From: Ectopseudomonas chengduensis
GTDB taxonomy: Bacteria; Pseudomonadota; Gammaproteobacteria; Pseudomonadales; Pseudomonadaceae
NCBI RefSeq assembly: GCF_900102635.1
Contig: NZ_FMZQ01000019.1
Coordinates: forward strand, 1 to 64,000
Length of the DNA stretch: 64,000 nucleotides
Direction of reading: 5' to 3'
Made by a program: the position numbers and the translations under genes. Position 1 is the first letter of the stretch, and each line of letters starts with the position of its first letter. The notes below the pieces were generated by a model, which was not told the DNA's origin, ran no database searches, and saw only the letters and a program-made list of their open reading frames with translations. This document shows, piece after piece, positions 25,454-33,824 of the stretch.

Positions 25454-26350
25454 ATGCTCAGCCAACTGCGCGACCTCGACCTGCAACTGCTGCGGCTGTT
25501 CGTCACCGTGGGGGAGAGCGGCGGCTTCAGCGCCGCGCAGGGTGAGCTGGGCATCGGCCAGTCGACCATCAGCACACAGATGGCCAAGCTGGAAACCCGC
25601 CTGGGCTTTCGCCTGTGCGAGCGCGGCAAGGCCGGCTTTCGCCTGACACCCAAGGGCGAGCAGGTGCTGGCTGCCACACGCAAGCTGTTCGCCGCCATCG
25701 AGACCTTCAAGGGCGAAGCCCAGGGCATGGCCGACAAGCTGCTCGGCGAGCTGCGCATCGGTCTATCGGAGGCGCTATCGGACGAGGTGATCGAGCGTAT
25801 CGGCAAGGCCGTCGGACGTTTTCGCCAGCGCAACCAGGCGGTGCAGATCGAACTGCTCAGCGCCATGCCCGCCGAGCTGGAGCGACGCCTGCTGCAGGAT
25901 CAGCTGCAACTGGCCATCGGCTATTTTTCCGGCAGCCAGACGGCGCTGGATTACCAACCACTGTTCGAGGAGCGCCAGCGCCTGTACTGCGGCAGCCAAC
26001 ATCCGCTGTTCGCGCGGCAAACGCTGAGCGCCGACGACCTGCAGGACTGCGACCGGGTTGTGCATCCCTATCGTTTCATCGCCGCCGACGAGCCCTGGCA
26101 GGGCGGTAGCAGCAGCGCCCGTTGCGAGCAGGTCGAGGGCAGCCTGGCGTTCATCCTCTCCGGCGCGCACCTGGGCTATCTGCCCGAGCACATTGCCCAA
26201 CCCTGGGTGAACCGCGGTGGCCTGCGCGCGCTGCCCGGCACCTGGGATTTCACCGTGCAGTTTCGCCTGGCCAGTCACCGTGGCCATCCGCCCAGCGAGG
26301 CGCAGAAGGCCTTCAGCGAAGATCTGCTGGATGCATTCAGCACCTGCTGA
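25454..26350 (+). CDS. LysR-family transcriptional regulator
   Basis: A 298-residue regulator. The N-terminal HTH is clear (LLRLFVTVGESGGFSAAQGELGIGQSTISTQMAKLETRLG), followed by the LysR substrate-binding domain (ELRIGLSEALSDEVIERIGKAV onward). GGAG lies five bases before ATG 25454; an in-frame ATG at 25439 is less likely. It is divergent from the polyamine-type binding protein and agmatinase genes and probably controls them. Confidence 0.85.
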   Translation: MLSQLRDLDLQLLRLFVTVGESGGFSAAQGELGIGQSTISTQMAKLETRLGFRLCERGKAGFRLTPKGEQVLAATRKLFAAIETFKGEAQGMADKLLGELRIGLSEALSDEVIERIGKAVGRFRQRNQAVQIELLSAMPAELERRLLQDQLQLAIGYFSGSQTALDYQPLFEERQRLYCGSQHPLFARQTLSADDLQDCDRVVHPYRFIAADEPWQGGSSSARCEQVEGSLAFILSGAHLGYLPEHIAQPWVNRGGLRALPGTWDFTVQFRLASHRGHPPSEAQKAFSEDLLDAFSTC

Positions 26351-26400
26351 AACATCCGGGGTCTATAGTGGTTGTTCCTTCCTCACCTTCTGGAGTACAC

Positions 26401-26955
26401 ATGAGCAAGACTTACAACGTCGCCGTACTGGTCGGCAGCCTGCGTAAAGCCTCCATCAACCGCAAACTGGCCCTGGCGCTGGCCGATCTGGCACCAGCCT
26501 CGCTGAATCTGGAAATCCTCGAGATCGGCGACCTGCCGCTGTACAACGAAGACGCCGACGGGGATACCGCTCCGGCCTCCTACGCGCCGTTTCGCAGCAA
26601 GCTCAAGGCGGCCGACGCGGTGCTGTTCATCACCCCCGAATACAACCGCTCGATCCCGGCGCCGATGAAGAACGCCATCGATGTCGGCTCACGCCCGTAT
26701 GGCCAGAGCGGCTTCAGCGGTAAACCAGGCGCCGTGCTCAGTGCCTCGCCGGGCGCCGTTGGTGGCTTTGGTGCCAACCATCACCTGCGCCAGTGCCTGG
26801 TGTTCCTCGACGTGCATGTGCTGCAGCAGCCGGAGGCTTATCTCGGTGGCGCCGGCAACTTCTTCGACGAGAACGGCGTACTCAGCGACGGCATCAAGCC
26901 GTTCCTGCAGAAATTCATCGACGCCTATGCCGCCTGGGTAGCCAAGCAGGCCTGA
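26401..26955 (+). CDS. NAD(P)H-dependent FMN reductase (ChrR/YieF-like flavodoxin fold)
   Basis: A 184-residue flavoprotein. The FMN phosphate loop GSLRKASINRKLA and the conserved TPEYNRSIPAPMKNAIDVGSR region are diagnostic of NADPH-dependent FMN/quinone reductases. Relatives reduce quinones, chromate and azo dyes and protect against oxidative stress. GGAG is six bases before ATG 26401. It stands alone, about 50 bp after the LysR gene. Confidence 0.88.
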   Translation: MSKTYNVAVLVGSLRKASINRKLALALADLAPASLNLEILEIGDLPLYNEDADGDTAPASYAPFRSKLKAADAVLFITPEYNRSIPAPMKNAIDVGSRPYGQSGFSGKPGAVLSASPGAVGGFGANHHLRQCLVFLDVHVLQQPEAYLGGAGNFFDENGVLSDGIKPFLQKFIDAYAAWVAKQA

Positions 26956-27031
26956 TACCTCGCGCCGCCCACTGGGCGGCGCTCCACTATGCCGATATGC
27001 CCTCATCTACGGCCTGAATGACACTGGCAGC

Positions 27032-27047
27032 TAGACCGACCGGTCTA
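27032..27047. promoter_or_regulatory. TetR-type operator palindrome
   Basis: TAGACCGACCGGTCTA is a 16-bp palindrome (arms TAGACCG / CGGTCTA) located 13 bp before the TetR-family start codon. The TAGACC half-site is like operators of LmrA/YxaF-type TetR proteins. Autoregulation is likely. Confidence 0.7.
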
Positions 27048-27060
27048 CATAATCCAGGCC

Positions 27061-27636
27061 ATGACCAAGACTACTCGCGACAAACTGATCGACGCCATGA
27101 TCGATGCCCTGCAACGCAAGGGTCTGCATGGCGTTGGTTTGAACGAACTGCTGGCCGCCGCCGATGCGCCCAAGGGCAGCCTTTATCACCACTTCCCGAA
27201 CGGCAAGACCGAACTGGCCGTGGCCGCCATCGAGCGTGTCGGCCAGCGCGCCGAGCAGGCGTTCGCTGCGCTCTTCGAGCGCCAGTCCGATCCACTCGAT
27301 GCGCTGACTATCTGGCTACAGAGCGCGCTTGGCCAGTTGCAGGAAAGCGCCTTCGAGCGCGGCTGCCCGCTAGCCACCGTGGCCCTGGAAAGCGGCCCGC
27401 AAGATCATGAAATTCGTGCAGCCCTGGCCAATGCCTTCGCCGCCATTCGCCAGGCACTGCAGCAGCAGTTGCAACGTCATGGTTACCCACAGCCAGAAGG
27501 GCTCGCGGCCCTATTCGTCGCGCTCTACGAAGGCGGTCTGCTGCAAGCGCGAGTCGCCGGCAGCAGCGAGCCGCTGAAACAGGCCGTCGCCACCCTGCTC
27601 CACCTGACCCGCCAGCACCGCATGGAGCCTACCTGA
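27061..27636 (+). CDS. TetR/AcrR-family regulator (LmrA/YxaF type)
   Basis: A 191-residue repressor. The N-terminal HTH contains RDKLIDAMIDALQRKGLHGVGLNELLAAADAPKGSLYHHFPNGK, the pattern of the YxaF/LmrA branch. The C-terminal ligand domain is helical, with a conserved CPL (RGCPLATVALE). A palindromic operator overlaps its promoter. The alpha/beta hydrolase gene follows after one base, so they form an operon and the hydrolase is probably induced when the repressor's ligand is present. Confidence 0.87.
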   Translation: MTKTTRDKLIDAMIDALQRKGLHGVGLNELLAAADAPKGSLYHHFPNGKTELAVAAIERVGQRAEQAFAALFERQSDPLDALTIWLQSALGQLQESAFERGCPLATVALESGPQDHEIRAALANAFAAIRQALQQQLQRHGYPQPEGLAALFVALYEGGLLQARVAGSSEPLKQAVATLLHLTRQHRMEPT

Positions 27637-27637
27637 C

Positions 27638-28516
27638 ATGAGCACGAGCATTCGCCGCGAAACCCAGCCCCTGCTAGCCCTCGACGACTATCCGTTGGCC
27701 GCCACGCGCTACCACGCAGAGCGCCCCCAGGCACAATTGCTGATCGCCGGCGCTACCGGCGTGCCGCAAGGTTTCTATCGGCGCTTCGCTGAGCATGCCG
27801 CCAGCCGTGGTTTCAACACCATGACCCTGGACTACCGCGGCATCGGCCAGTCCAAGCCAGACAGCCTGCGTGGTTTCGAGATGGAGTATCTGGACTGGGC
27901 CCATATCGACCTGGCCGCCGCGGTGGATCAACACCGGCACGCCGAGCGCCCGCTGTTCATGATCGGTCATTCGTTCGGCGGTCACGCCTTTGGCCTGCTG
28001 CCCAACCATGATCAGGTCGCCGGCTTCTACACCTTCGGTACCGGCGCCGGTTGGCACGGCTGGATGCCCAGGGCCGAGCAGGTGCGCGTACTGGCCATGT
28101 GGCGCCTGATAGGCCCGCTGATGACGCGCTACAAGGGCTACCTGGCCTGGAGCAAACTGGGCATGGGCGAGGATCTGCCGCTAGGCGTGTACCGTCAGTG
28201 GAAACGCTGGTGCCGCTTCCCGCGCTACTTCTTCGACGACCCGCAGATGCCGGGGCTGGCCGAGCGCTTCGCCCAGGTGAAGACACCGATGGTGGCGCTC
28301 AACAGCCTGGACGATCTTTGGGCACCGCCCGCATCACGCGATGCCTTCATGGCCGCCTATGTGAATGCGCCCTACCAGGCGCGCACGCTCGACTCGCAGG
28401 CAGAGGGCCTGGGCGCTATCGGTCATATGGGGTATTTCCGCCCTGCGGCGCAGCGTCTGTGGGACGAGACGCTGGATTGGTTCGAGCAATTGCGCGTCGA
28501 ACAACGAGCAGCTTGA
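27638..28516 (+). CDS. Alpha/beta-hydrolase family protein
   Basis: A 292-residue hydrolase. The nucleophile elbow is GHSFGG near residue 109, the oxyanion region ATGVPQGFYRRFAEHAASRGF lies near 40, and the C-terminal His is in IGHMGYFR. It belongs to the YheT/serine-aminopeptidase-like group of uncharacterised hydrolases. No signal peptide is seen. It is co-transcribed with the TetR gene, so its substrate may be the signal or compound sensed by that repressor. Confidence 0.85.
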   Translation: MSTSIRRETQPLLALDDYPLAATRYHAERPQAQLLIAGATGVPQGFYRRFAEHAASRGFNTMTLDYRGIGQSKPDSLRGFEMEYLDWAHIDLAAAVDQHRHAERPLFMIGHSFGGHAFGLLPNHDQVAGFYTFGTGAGWHGWMPRAEQVRVLAMWRLIGPLMTRYKGYLAWSKLGMGEDLPLGVYRQWKRWCRFPRYFFDDPQMPGLAERFAQVKTPMVALNSLDDLWAPPASRDAFMAAYVNAPYQARTLDSQAEGLGAIGHMGYFRPAAQRLWDETLDWFEQLRVEQRAA

Positions 28517-28517
28517 G

Positions 28518-28531
28518 CAGGCCGCTGAAAA
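28518..28531. repeat. Possible end remnant of the MITE-like repeat
   Basis: CAGGCCGCTGAAAA is identical to the left end of the MITE-like copy at 51164. No other part of the element is visible here, so it may be a relic or chance. Confidence 0.3.
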
Positions 28532-28541
28532 TCTCTGGGCC

Positions 28542-28572
28542 AGAAAAAAGAAAACCCCGCGATTGCGGGGCC
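28542..28572 (-). terminator. Minus-strand terminator hairpin
   Basis: On the minus strand GGCCCCGC-AATC-GCGGGG is followed by TTTTCTTTTTT, a strong intrinsic terminator. No annotated gene on that strand ends here. It could end an antisense or small RNA transcribed leftward from 28570-28800, or stop read-through. As the same stem follows the hydrolase gene, it may also serve that gene weakly. Confidence 0.6.
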
Positions 28573-28900
28573 TTGCAGACTGTTGTCCTGACATCCTTGA
28601 TCTGCTCACCATCCTGGCGGCTGTCCAGCGTGTCCCTGTTCGTCTAGGCGCTTCCTGCGCTGAATCCATATGCAGCAGAGTACGCTCGTACCTGATCGAC
28701 CGACAGTGGCGAAAATCGTGACATCGTGTAAGCCATGGCTTACACGCATTCTCCCTCTGTCAGCCGTCTGACTTTGCTCGGGCCATTCCAGATTGGGAGA
28801 AAGCATTTGGCCATGTTTTTTGTGACGTACGTCTTGCTAGACTGCATCTTGTCCTACAAAAACAACAGACTCCGACAACGGCAGTCACTGGGGCTAGAGT
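28573..28900. other. Intergenic region with a perfect 20-bp palindrome
   Basis: No convincing protein gene is seen. Short frames on the minus strand (for example from about 28746, behind GAGGGAGA) are not recognisable. A perfect palindrome lies at 28726-28745. With the minus-strand terminator at 28542-28572 the region could encode a small RNA of about 150-200 nt. Confidence 0.4.
28726..28745. promoter_or_regulatory. Perfect 20-bp palindrome, operator candidate
   Basis: GTGTAAGCCA and TGGCTTACAC meet without a spacer, giving a perfect 20-bp palindrome about 155 bp upstream of the endonuclease-I-like gene. It is too symmetrical to be ignored and has no T-run, so a protein-binding site is more likely than a terminator. 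Confidence 0.5.
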
Positions 28901-29560
28901 ATGCGCGCAGTCACCTTGCTTCTTGGTTGCCTGGCAACCTGCATCAGCAGCTTCTCCCTGGCCAATGGCCAGACCCAACTGGGCGACGTCAAACAGGCCA
29001 TCGATCAGGCGTTCTGGCAGGATCTTTACGGTAATGGCGGCACCACGCTCTATTGCGGCCAGACCTTCGCCCGCGAAAGCGGCACCCTCACTGCCAGCCC
29101 GATCTACAGCAGCAAGCAGCTCAAGAGCGCGATGCGCTGCGTCACCGACCGCCAATGCACCATCATGAACCCGCGCTATCCGTACATCGTCGCCGACCTG
29201 CACAACTACTACCCGGCGCTGAGCCGCGTGGAGCTGGCACGACGCAATGCCCAGTTCGCCGAACTGGCCGATGACGTGCCGAGCAAGTTCGCCGATATCG
29301 GCTGCGACCTGAAAACCAGCTTCCAGCTGGTGGAGCCACGTGACGAAGCCAAGGGCAATATCGCCCGGGCGATCTTCTACATGCACATCGAATACGGGTT
29401 GCCCATCGTCGGCCTGGTGCCGATGTACAAGGCCTGGCACCGCATGGACCCGCCGGATGCCGAAGAAAAGGCACGCAACGACAAGATTGAGGTGCTGCAG
29501 GGCACGCGCAATCGCTTTATCGACGATCCTGCGCTAGTGGATCAGCTGATCAGCGACTGA
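28901..29560 (+). CDS. Endonuclease I (EndA) family protein lacking the canonical EHVVP motif
   Basis: A 219-residue secreted protein (signal peptide MRAVTLLLGCLATCISSFSL then ANG). Family features: TLYCGQTF, VADLHNYYPALSRVELARRN (Asn-containing loop), VEPRDEAKGNIARAIFYM, WHRMDPPD and the C-terminal GTRNRFIDDPALVDQL. In EndA and Vvn the catalytic His sits in an EHVVPA motif between the first two blocks. Here that stretch reads ASPIYSSKQLKSAM, with no His. So the protein may be inactive, use a different residue, or belong to a divergent subgroup. Length fits the family. Confidence 0.8.
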   Translation: MRAVTLLLGCLATCISSFSLANGQTQLGDVKQAIDQAFWQDLYGNGGTTLYCGQTFARESGTLTASPIYSSKQLKSAMRCVTDRQCTIMNPRYPYIVADLHNYYPALSRVELARRNAQFAELADDVPSKFADIGCDLKTSFQLVEPRDEAKGNIARAIFYMHIEYGLPIVGLVPMYKAWHRMDPPDAEEKARNDKIEVLQGTRNRFIDDPALVDQLISD

Positions 29561-29604
29561 CCCCGAGCACAGTGGCAGGGGCTTTAACTGCGACGAAACC
29601 ACTG

Positions 29605-29631
29605 CGCATCGCCGGCAAGCCGGCTCCTACG
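29605..29631. repeat. REP-like unit
   Basis: GCATCGCCGGCAAGCCGGCTCC followed by TACG, a hairpin-forming unit also present (inverted) at 19382. Confidence 0.65.
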
Positions 29632-29644
29632 GTTTGTGGAAAGC

Positions 29645-30358
29645 CTACGCTCTGCGTTTGTGCAGCGAGCGCAGTTTGTAGCGGTCACCGGGATGGATCA
29701 GCCGTGCATAGCTGATCAGGTGATCGTCCGACCAGGTGCGGCGGATCACGCTCAGGCAGGGCATGGCCGGGTCAATCTGCAGCAGCTCGGCCGTGCGCGC
29801 ATCCACCAGTACCGCTTCAACCACATGCTCGACATCCGAGATCGGACAGCTGGCGACCAGCACCTCGTTGGGGGTGACCTGGGTGAAGTCGCTCTGCAGG
29901 TAATGCGGCACCCAGCGCGGGTTGACGAAGCGGTCCTCGAGCTGGATCGGCAGACCGTCCTGCAGGTGCACGAGGATGCTGTGAAACACCTCGCCGCCCA
30001 GGCGCAGCCCCAGACGCAGGGCCACTTCGTCATCGGCGGCGATGGCCTCGCAGCGCACCACTTCGTTGCTGTAGGCATGGCCGCGACCGCGCACTTCGCT
30101 GGCAATGTTCATCACCTCGTGCAGCGGCGACTCGGCCTTGCGGTCGGTGACGAAGGTGCCGAGCCCGGCCTGACGCACCAGATAACCCTTCTGCACCAGA
30201 TTCTGGATCGCCTTGTTGGCGGTCATGCGGCTGACGGCGAAGTCGCGCGCCAGCTGTTCCTCGGGCGGGATCTGGTGGTTGACCGGGTAGGCGCCGCCGT
30301 GAATGCGCTCGAGGAGAAAATCCTCGATGGCCTTGTAGCGCGGGGTGGGACTGGTCAC
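29645..30358 (-). CDS. hutC: HutC, GntR-family repressor of histidine utilisation
   Basis: About 237 residues. An N-terminal GntR winged HTH (ARDFAVSRMTANKAIQNLVQKGYLVRQAGLGTFV) is followed by a UTRA ligand-binding domain for urocanate. GTG 30358 (VTSPTPRYKAIED) is chosen because AGGAG lies about six bases upstream; an in-frame ATG at 30397 has no such site. HutC represses the hut genes and is released by urocanate. Its gene lies at the far end of the hut operon, on the same strand as hutH but separated by about 220 bp containing REP units. Confidence 0.9.
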   Translation of the reverse strand: MTSPTPRYKAIEDFLLERIHGGAYPVNHQIPPEEQLARDFAVSRMTANKAIQNLVQKGYLVRQAGLGTFVTDRKAESPLHEVMNIASEVRGRGHAYSNEVVRCEAIAADDEVALRLGLRLGGEVFHSILVHLQDGLPIQLEDRFVNPRWVPHYLQSDFTQVTPNEVLVASCPISDVEHVVEAVLVDARTAELLQIDPAMPCLSVIRRTWSDDHLISYARLIHPGDRYKLRSLHKRRA

Positions 30359-30418
30359 GGCTGCTCCTTGGATATGCCCGGTGCGCGGATGATACATCAG
30401 CCATACGAGTGATCTCGC

Positions 30419-30571
30419 AGGAGCCCCGCCTCGGGGCGAAAGCGGTCGCGGCCGCTGCGCAAGACCTGCGGCGTAACCAGCATTCGCCGCAGAGCGCGGC
30501 TCCTACAAAGACCGTAGCCCGGATGAAATCCGGGAGCCCAAAGATCGAGCTCCGGATCGCATCCGCGCAAC
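30419..30571. repeat. REP-like repeats between hutC and hutH
   Basis: Degenerate units: GGAGCCCCGCCTCGGGGCGA, CGCCGCAGAGCGCGGCTCC, and a CCCGGATGAAATCCGGGAG / CCGGATCGCATCCG pair like those at 19484-19541. They probably separate hutC transcription from the operon end. Confidence 0.65.
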
Positions 30572-30575
30572 GCGA

Positions 30576-32111
30576 TCACCCCACCGAAGGCAGCATGCCG
30601 GCCGGCAGCAGCGGCGTCAGCACGCGCTCGGCGAGCAGAGCATCGGCGGCGGCGATGTCCGGGGCGAAGAAGCGGTCCTCGACGTAATACGGCACCTTGG
30701 CGCGCAGCGCCTGACGCGCCTGTTCCAGCGCCGGTGTGCTCTTCAGCCCTTCACGGAAGTCCAAGCCCTGGCAGGCGCCGAGCCATTCCACGGCCAGCAC
30801 GCCACGGGTGTTGGCGGCCATGTCCCACAAGCGTTTGCCGGCAGCCGGGGCCATGGAAACGTGGTCTTCCTGGTTGGCCGACGTCGGCAGACTGTCGACG
30901 CTGTGCGGGTGAGACAGTGCCTTGTTCTCGCTGGCCAGGGCCGCAGCGGTGACCTGGGCGATCATGAAGCCGGAGTTGACCCCGCCATTGGCCACCAGGA
31001 ACGGCGGCAGCTGCGACATGTGCTTGTCCATCATCAGCGAGACGCGGCGCTCGGACAGCGAGCCGATCTCGGCGATGGCCAGGGCGATATTGTCGGCGGC
31101 CATGGCCACGGGTTCTGCGTGGAAGTTGCCACCGGAAATCACCTCGCCTTCGGCGGCGAACACCAGCGGGTTGTCGGATACCGCGTTGGCCTCGACGCCG
31201 AGCACCTCGGCGGCCTGACGCAGCTGGGTCAGGCATGCGCCCATGACCTGCGGCTGGCAACGCAGCGAGTACGGGTCCTGCACCTTGTCGCAGGCGGCGT
31301 GGGAGCGGCCGATCTCGCTGCTGTCGCCGAGCAGGTGGCGGAACGCCGCTGCTGCGTCGATCTGCCCGCGCTGGCCACGGGCGGCATGGATGCGCGCATC
31401 GAAGGGCGAGCGCGAACCCAGCAGCGCCTCGACGCTGAGCGCGCCGCAAACGCTGGCGGCAGCGTACAGGTCCTCGGCCTCGAACAGCCCGCGCAGGGCG
31501 TAGGCGGTAGACACCTGGGTGCCGTTGAGCAAGGCCAGGCCCTCCTTGGCGGCCAGGGTCATCGGCTCCAGGCCGGCGATGGCCAGCGCCTCGGTGGCCG
31601 GCAGCCATTCACCCTTGTATCGCGCCTGGCTTTCGCCGAGCAGCACCAGCGACATATGCGCCAGCGGCGCCAGGTCACCGGAAGCGCCGACCGAGCCTTT
31701 CAGCGGAATGTGCGGGTAGACCTCGGCGTTGACCAGGGCGATCAGCGCGTCGATCACCTGGCGGCGGATGCCGGAGAAACCGCGCGCCAGGCTGTTGATC
31801 TTCAGCAGCATGATCAGGCGCACCATGGCGTCATCCAGCGGCTGACCGATGCCGGCGGCGTGGGACAGCACCAGCGAACGCTGCAGCTTTTCCAGGTCGT
31901 CGTTGGCGATGCGGGTCGAGGCCAGCAGGCCGAAACCGGTGTTGATGCCGTAGGCGGTGCGGCCCTCGGCGATGATCTGGTTGACGCAGGCGACGCTGGC
32001 GTCGATGGCCTTATGGGCGCCGGCGTCCAGAGTCAGTTGCACAGGCGCCTGGTAGGCGGCGCGCAGGTCGGCCAGGGTCAGTTGGCCGGGTTTCAGGTTA
32101 AGCGTATTCAT
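30576..32111 (-). CDS. hutH: Histidine ammonia-lyase
   Basis: A 511-residue enzyme converting L-histidine to trans-urocanate and ammonia. The MIO-forming Ala-Ser-Gly is in GSVGASGDLAPLAHM near residue 142-144. Other family motifs are YGINTGFG near 53 and NQEDHVSMA near 410. TGAGGAAAGAG precedes ATG 32111. It is the last gene of the hutI-hutG-yjiH-hutU-hutH operon, 13 bp after hutU. Confidence 0.95.
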   Translation of the reverse strand: MNTLNLKPGQLTLADLRAAYQAPVQLTLDAGAHKAIDASVACVNQIIAEGRTAYGINTGFGLLASTRIANDDLEKLQRSLVLSHAAGIGQPLDDAMVRLIMLLKINSLARGFSGIRRQVIDALIALVNAEVYPHIPLKGSVGASGDLAPLAHMSLVLLGESQARYKGEWLPATEALAIAGLEPMTLAAKEGLALLNGTQVSTAYALRGLFEAEDLYAAASVCGALSVEALLGSRSPFDARIHAARGQRGQIDAAAAFRHLLGDSSEIGRSHAACDKVQDPYSLRCQPQVMGACLTQLRQAAEVLGVEANAVSDNPLVFAAEGEVISGGNFHAEPVAMAADNIALAIAEIGSLSERRVSLMMDKHMSQLPPFLVANGGVNSGFMIAQVTAAALASENKALSHPHSVDSLPTSANQEDHVSMAPAAGKRLWDMAANTRGVLAVEWLGACQGLDFREGLKSTPALEQARQALRAKVPYYVEDRFFAPDIAAADALLAERVLTPLLPAGMLPSVG

Positions 32112-32124
32112 GGAATCTCTTTCC

Positions 32125-33786
32125 TCAGCCGATCATCGGCAGGTTCAGGCCCTGCTCGCGGGCGCAATCGATGGCGATCTGGTAACCGGCATCAGCGTGA
32201 CGCATCACGCCGGTGCCCGGGTCGTTGGTCAGCACGCGGGCAATGCGCGCGGCAGCTTCGTCGGTGCCATCGCAGACGATGACCATACCCGAATGCTGGG
32301 AGAAGCCCATGCCGACGCCGCCGCCGTGGTGCAGCGACACCCAGGTGGCGCCGCTGGCGGTGTTGAGCAGGGCGTTGAGCAGCGGCCAGTCGGACACGGC
32401 ATCGGAGCCGTCCTGCATCGCTTCGGTCTCGCGGTTGGGGCTGGACACCGAGCCGCTGTCCAGGTGGTCGCGGCCGATGACTATGGGCGCACTCAGCTCA
32501 CCCGAACGCACCATCTCGTTGAAGGCCAGGCCGAGCTTGGCGCGCAGACCCAGGCCGACCCAGCAGATACGCGCCGGCAGGCCCTGGAAGCTGATGCGCT
32601 CGCGGGCCATGTCCAGCCAGCGGTGCAGGTGGGCGTCATCCGGGATCAGTTCCTTGACCTTGGCGTCGGTCTTGTAGATGTCCTCGGGGTTGCCGGACAG
32701 CGCCGCCCAGCGGAACGGGCCGATGCCTCGGCAGAACAGCGGGCGGATGTAGGCCGGGACGAAACCGGGGAAGTCGAAGGCGTTGCTCACGCCCTCTTCC
32801 TTGGCCATCTGGCGGATATTGTTGCCGTAGTCGAAGGTCGGCACGCCCATCTTCTGGAAGTCGAGCATGGCCTGCACGTGCACGGCCATGGACTGCTTGG
32901 CGGCCTTGACCACGCCAGCCGGGTCGGTGGCTGCACGATCCTTGTACTCGGCCCAGCTCCAGCCGATCGGCAGGTAGCCGTTGAGTGGATCGTGGGCGCT
33001 GGTCTGGTCGGTGACCATGTCCGGGCGCACGCCACGGCGTACCAGCTCCGGCAGTATCTCGGCGGCGTTGCCCAACAGGGCGATGGAGATGGCCTTGCCT
33101 TCAGCGGTGTACTTGGCGATGCGCGCCAGGGCGTCGTCCAGATCGGTGGCCTGCTCGTCGACATAACGGCTGCGCAGGCGAAAATCGATGCTGGTCTGCT
33201 GGCATTCGATGTTCAGCGAGCAGGCGCCGGCCAGGGTGGCGGCCAGCGGCTGGGCGCCGCCCATGCCGCCCAGGCCTGCGGTCAGCACCCAGCGACCTCT
33301 GAGGTTGCCGGCGTAGTGCTGACGACCGGCTTCGACGAAGGTTTCATAGGTGCCCTGGACGATGCCCTGGCTGCCGATGTAGATCCAGCTGCCGGCGGTC
33401 ATCTGGCCGTACATGGCCAGGCCCTTGGCATCCAGCTCGTTGAAGTGCTCCCAACTGGCCCAGTGCGGCACCAGGTTGGAGTTGGCGATCAGCACGCGCG
33501 GTGCGTTGCTGTGGGTCTTGAACACGCCGACCGGCTTGCCGGATTGCACCAGCAGGGTCTCGTCGTCATTCAGGTTGGTCAGGCTCTCGACGATCTTGTC
33601 ATAGCACTCCCAGTTGCGTGCGGCGCGGCCGATGCCGCCGTACACCACCAGCTCCTTGGGATTCTCGGCCACGTCCGGGTCGAGGTTGTTCATCAGCATG
33701 CGCAGCGGCGCTTCGGTCAGCCAGCTCTTGGCAGTGAGCGTGGTGCCACGCGGGGCGCGGATTTCGGTGTCGCGGAACTTGGTCAT
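32125..33786 (-). CDS. hutU: Urocanate hydratase
   Basis: A 553-residue NAD-dependent enzyme that converts urocanate to imidazolone propionate. Typical motifs: YGGIGRAARNWECY near the N-terminus, AGLGGMGGAQPLA for NAD binding, DQTSAHDPLNGYLP, and VSLHHGGGVGMGFSQH near the C-terminus. AGGAGCCC precedes ATG 33786. Length matches the family. It lies between the YjiH-type permease and hutH. Confidence 0.95.
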   Translation of the reverse strand: MTKFRDTEIRAPRGTTLTAKSWLTEAPLRMLMNNLDPDVAENPKELVVYGGIGRAARNWECYDKIVESLTNLNDDETLLVQSGKPVGVFKTHSNAPRVLIANSNLVPHWASWEHFNELDAKGLAMYGQMTAGSWIYIGSQGIVQGTYETFVEAGRQHYAGNLRGRWVLTAGLGGMGGAQPLAATLAGACSLNIECQQTSIDFRLRSRYVDEQATDLDDALARIAKYTAEGKAISIALLGNAAEILPELVRRGVRPDMVTDQTSAHDPLNGYLPIGWSWAEYKDRAATDPAGVVKAAKQSMAVHVQAMLDFQKMGVPTFDYGNNIRQMAKEEGVSNAFDFPGFVPAYIRPLFCRGIGPFRWAALSGNPEDIYKTDAKVKELIPDDAHLHRWLDMARERISFQGLPARICWVGLGLRAKLGLAFNEMVRSGELSAPIVIGRDHLDSGSVSSPNRETEAMQDGSDAVSDWPLLNALLNTASGATWVSLHHGGGVGMGFSQHSGMVIVCDGTDEAAARIARVLTNDPGTGVMRHADAGYQIAIDCAREQGLNLPMIG

Positions 33787-33824
33787 GTTGCGGGCTCCTG
33801 TGGGAACGGGTCAGTGGTGGGCGG

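Noticed and set aside
28606..28746. Short peptide gene on the minus strand (start near 28746)
   Set aside because: A ribosome-like GAGGGAGA precedes it, but the product (MRVSHGLHDVTIF...) matches nothing and its 5' end overlaps the perfect palindrome; left as possible non-coding RNA.
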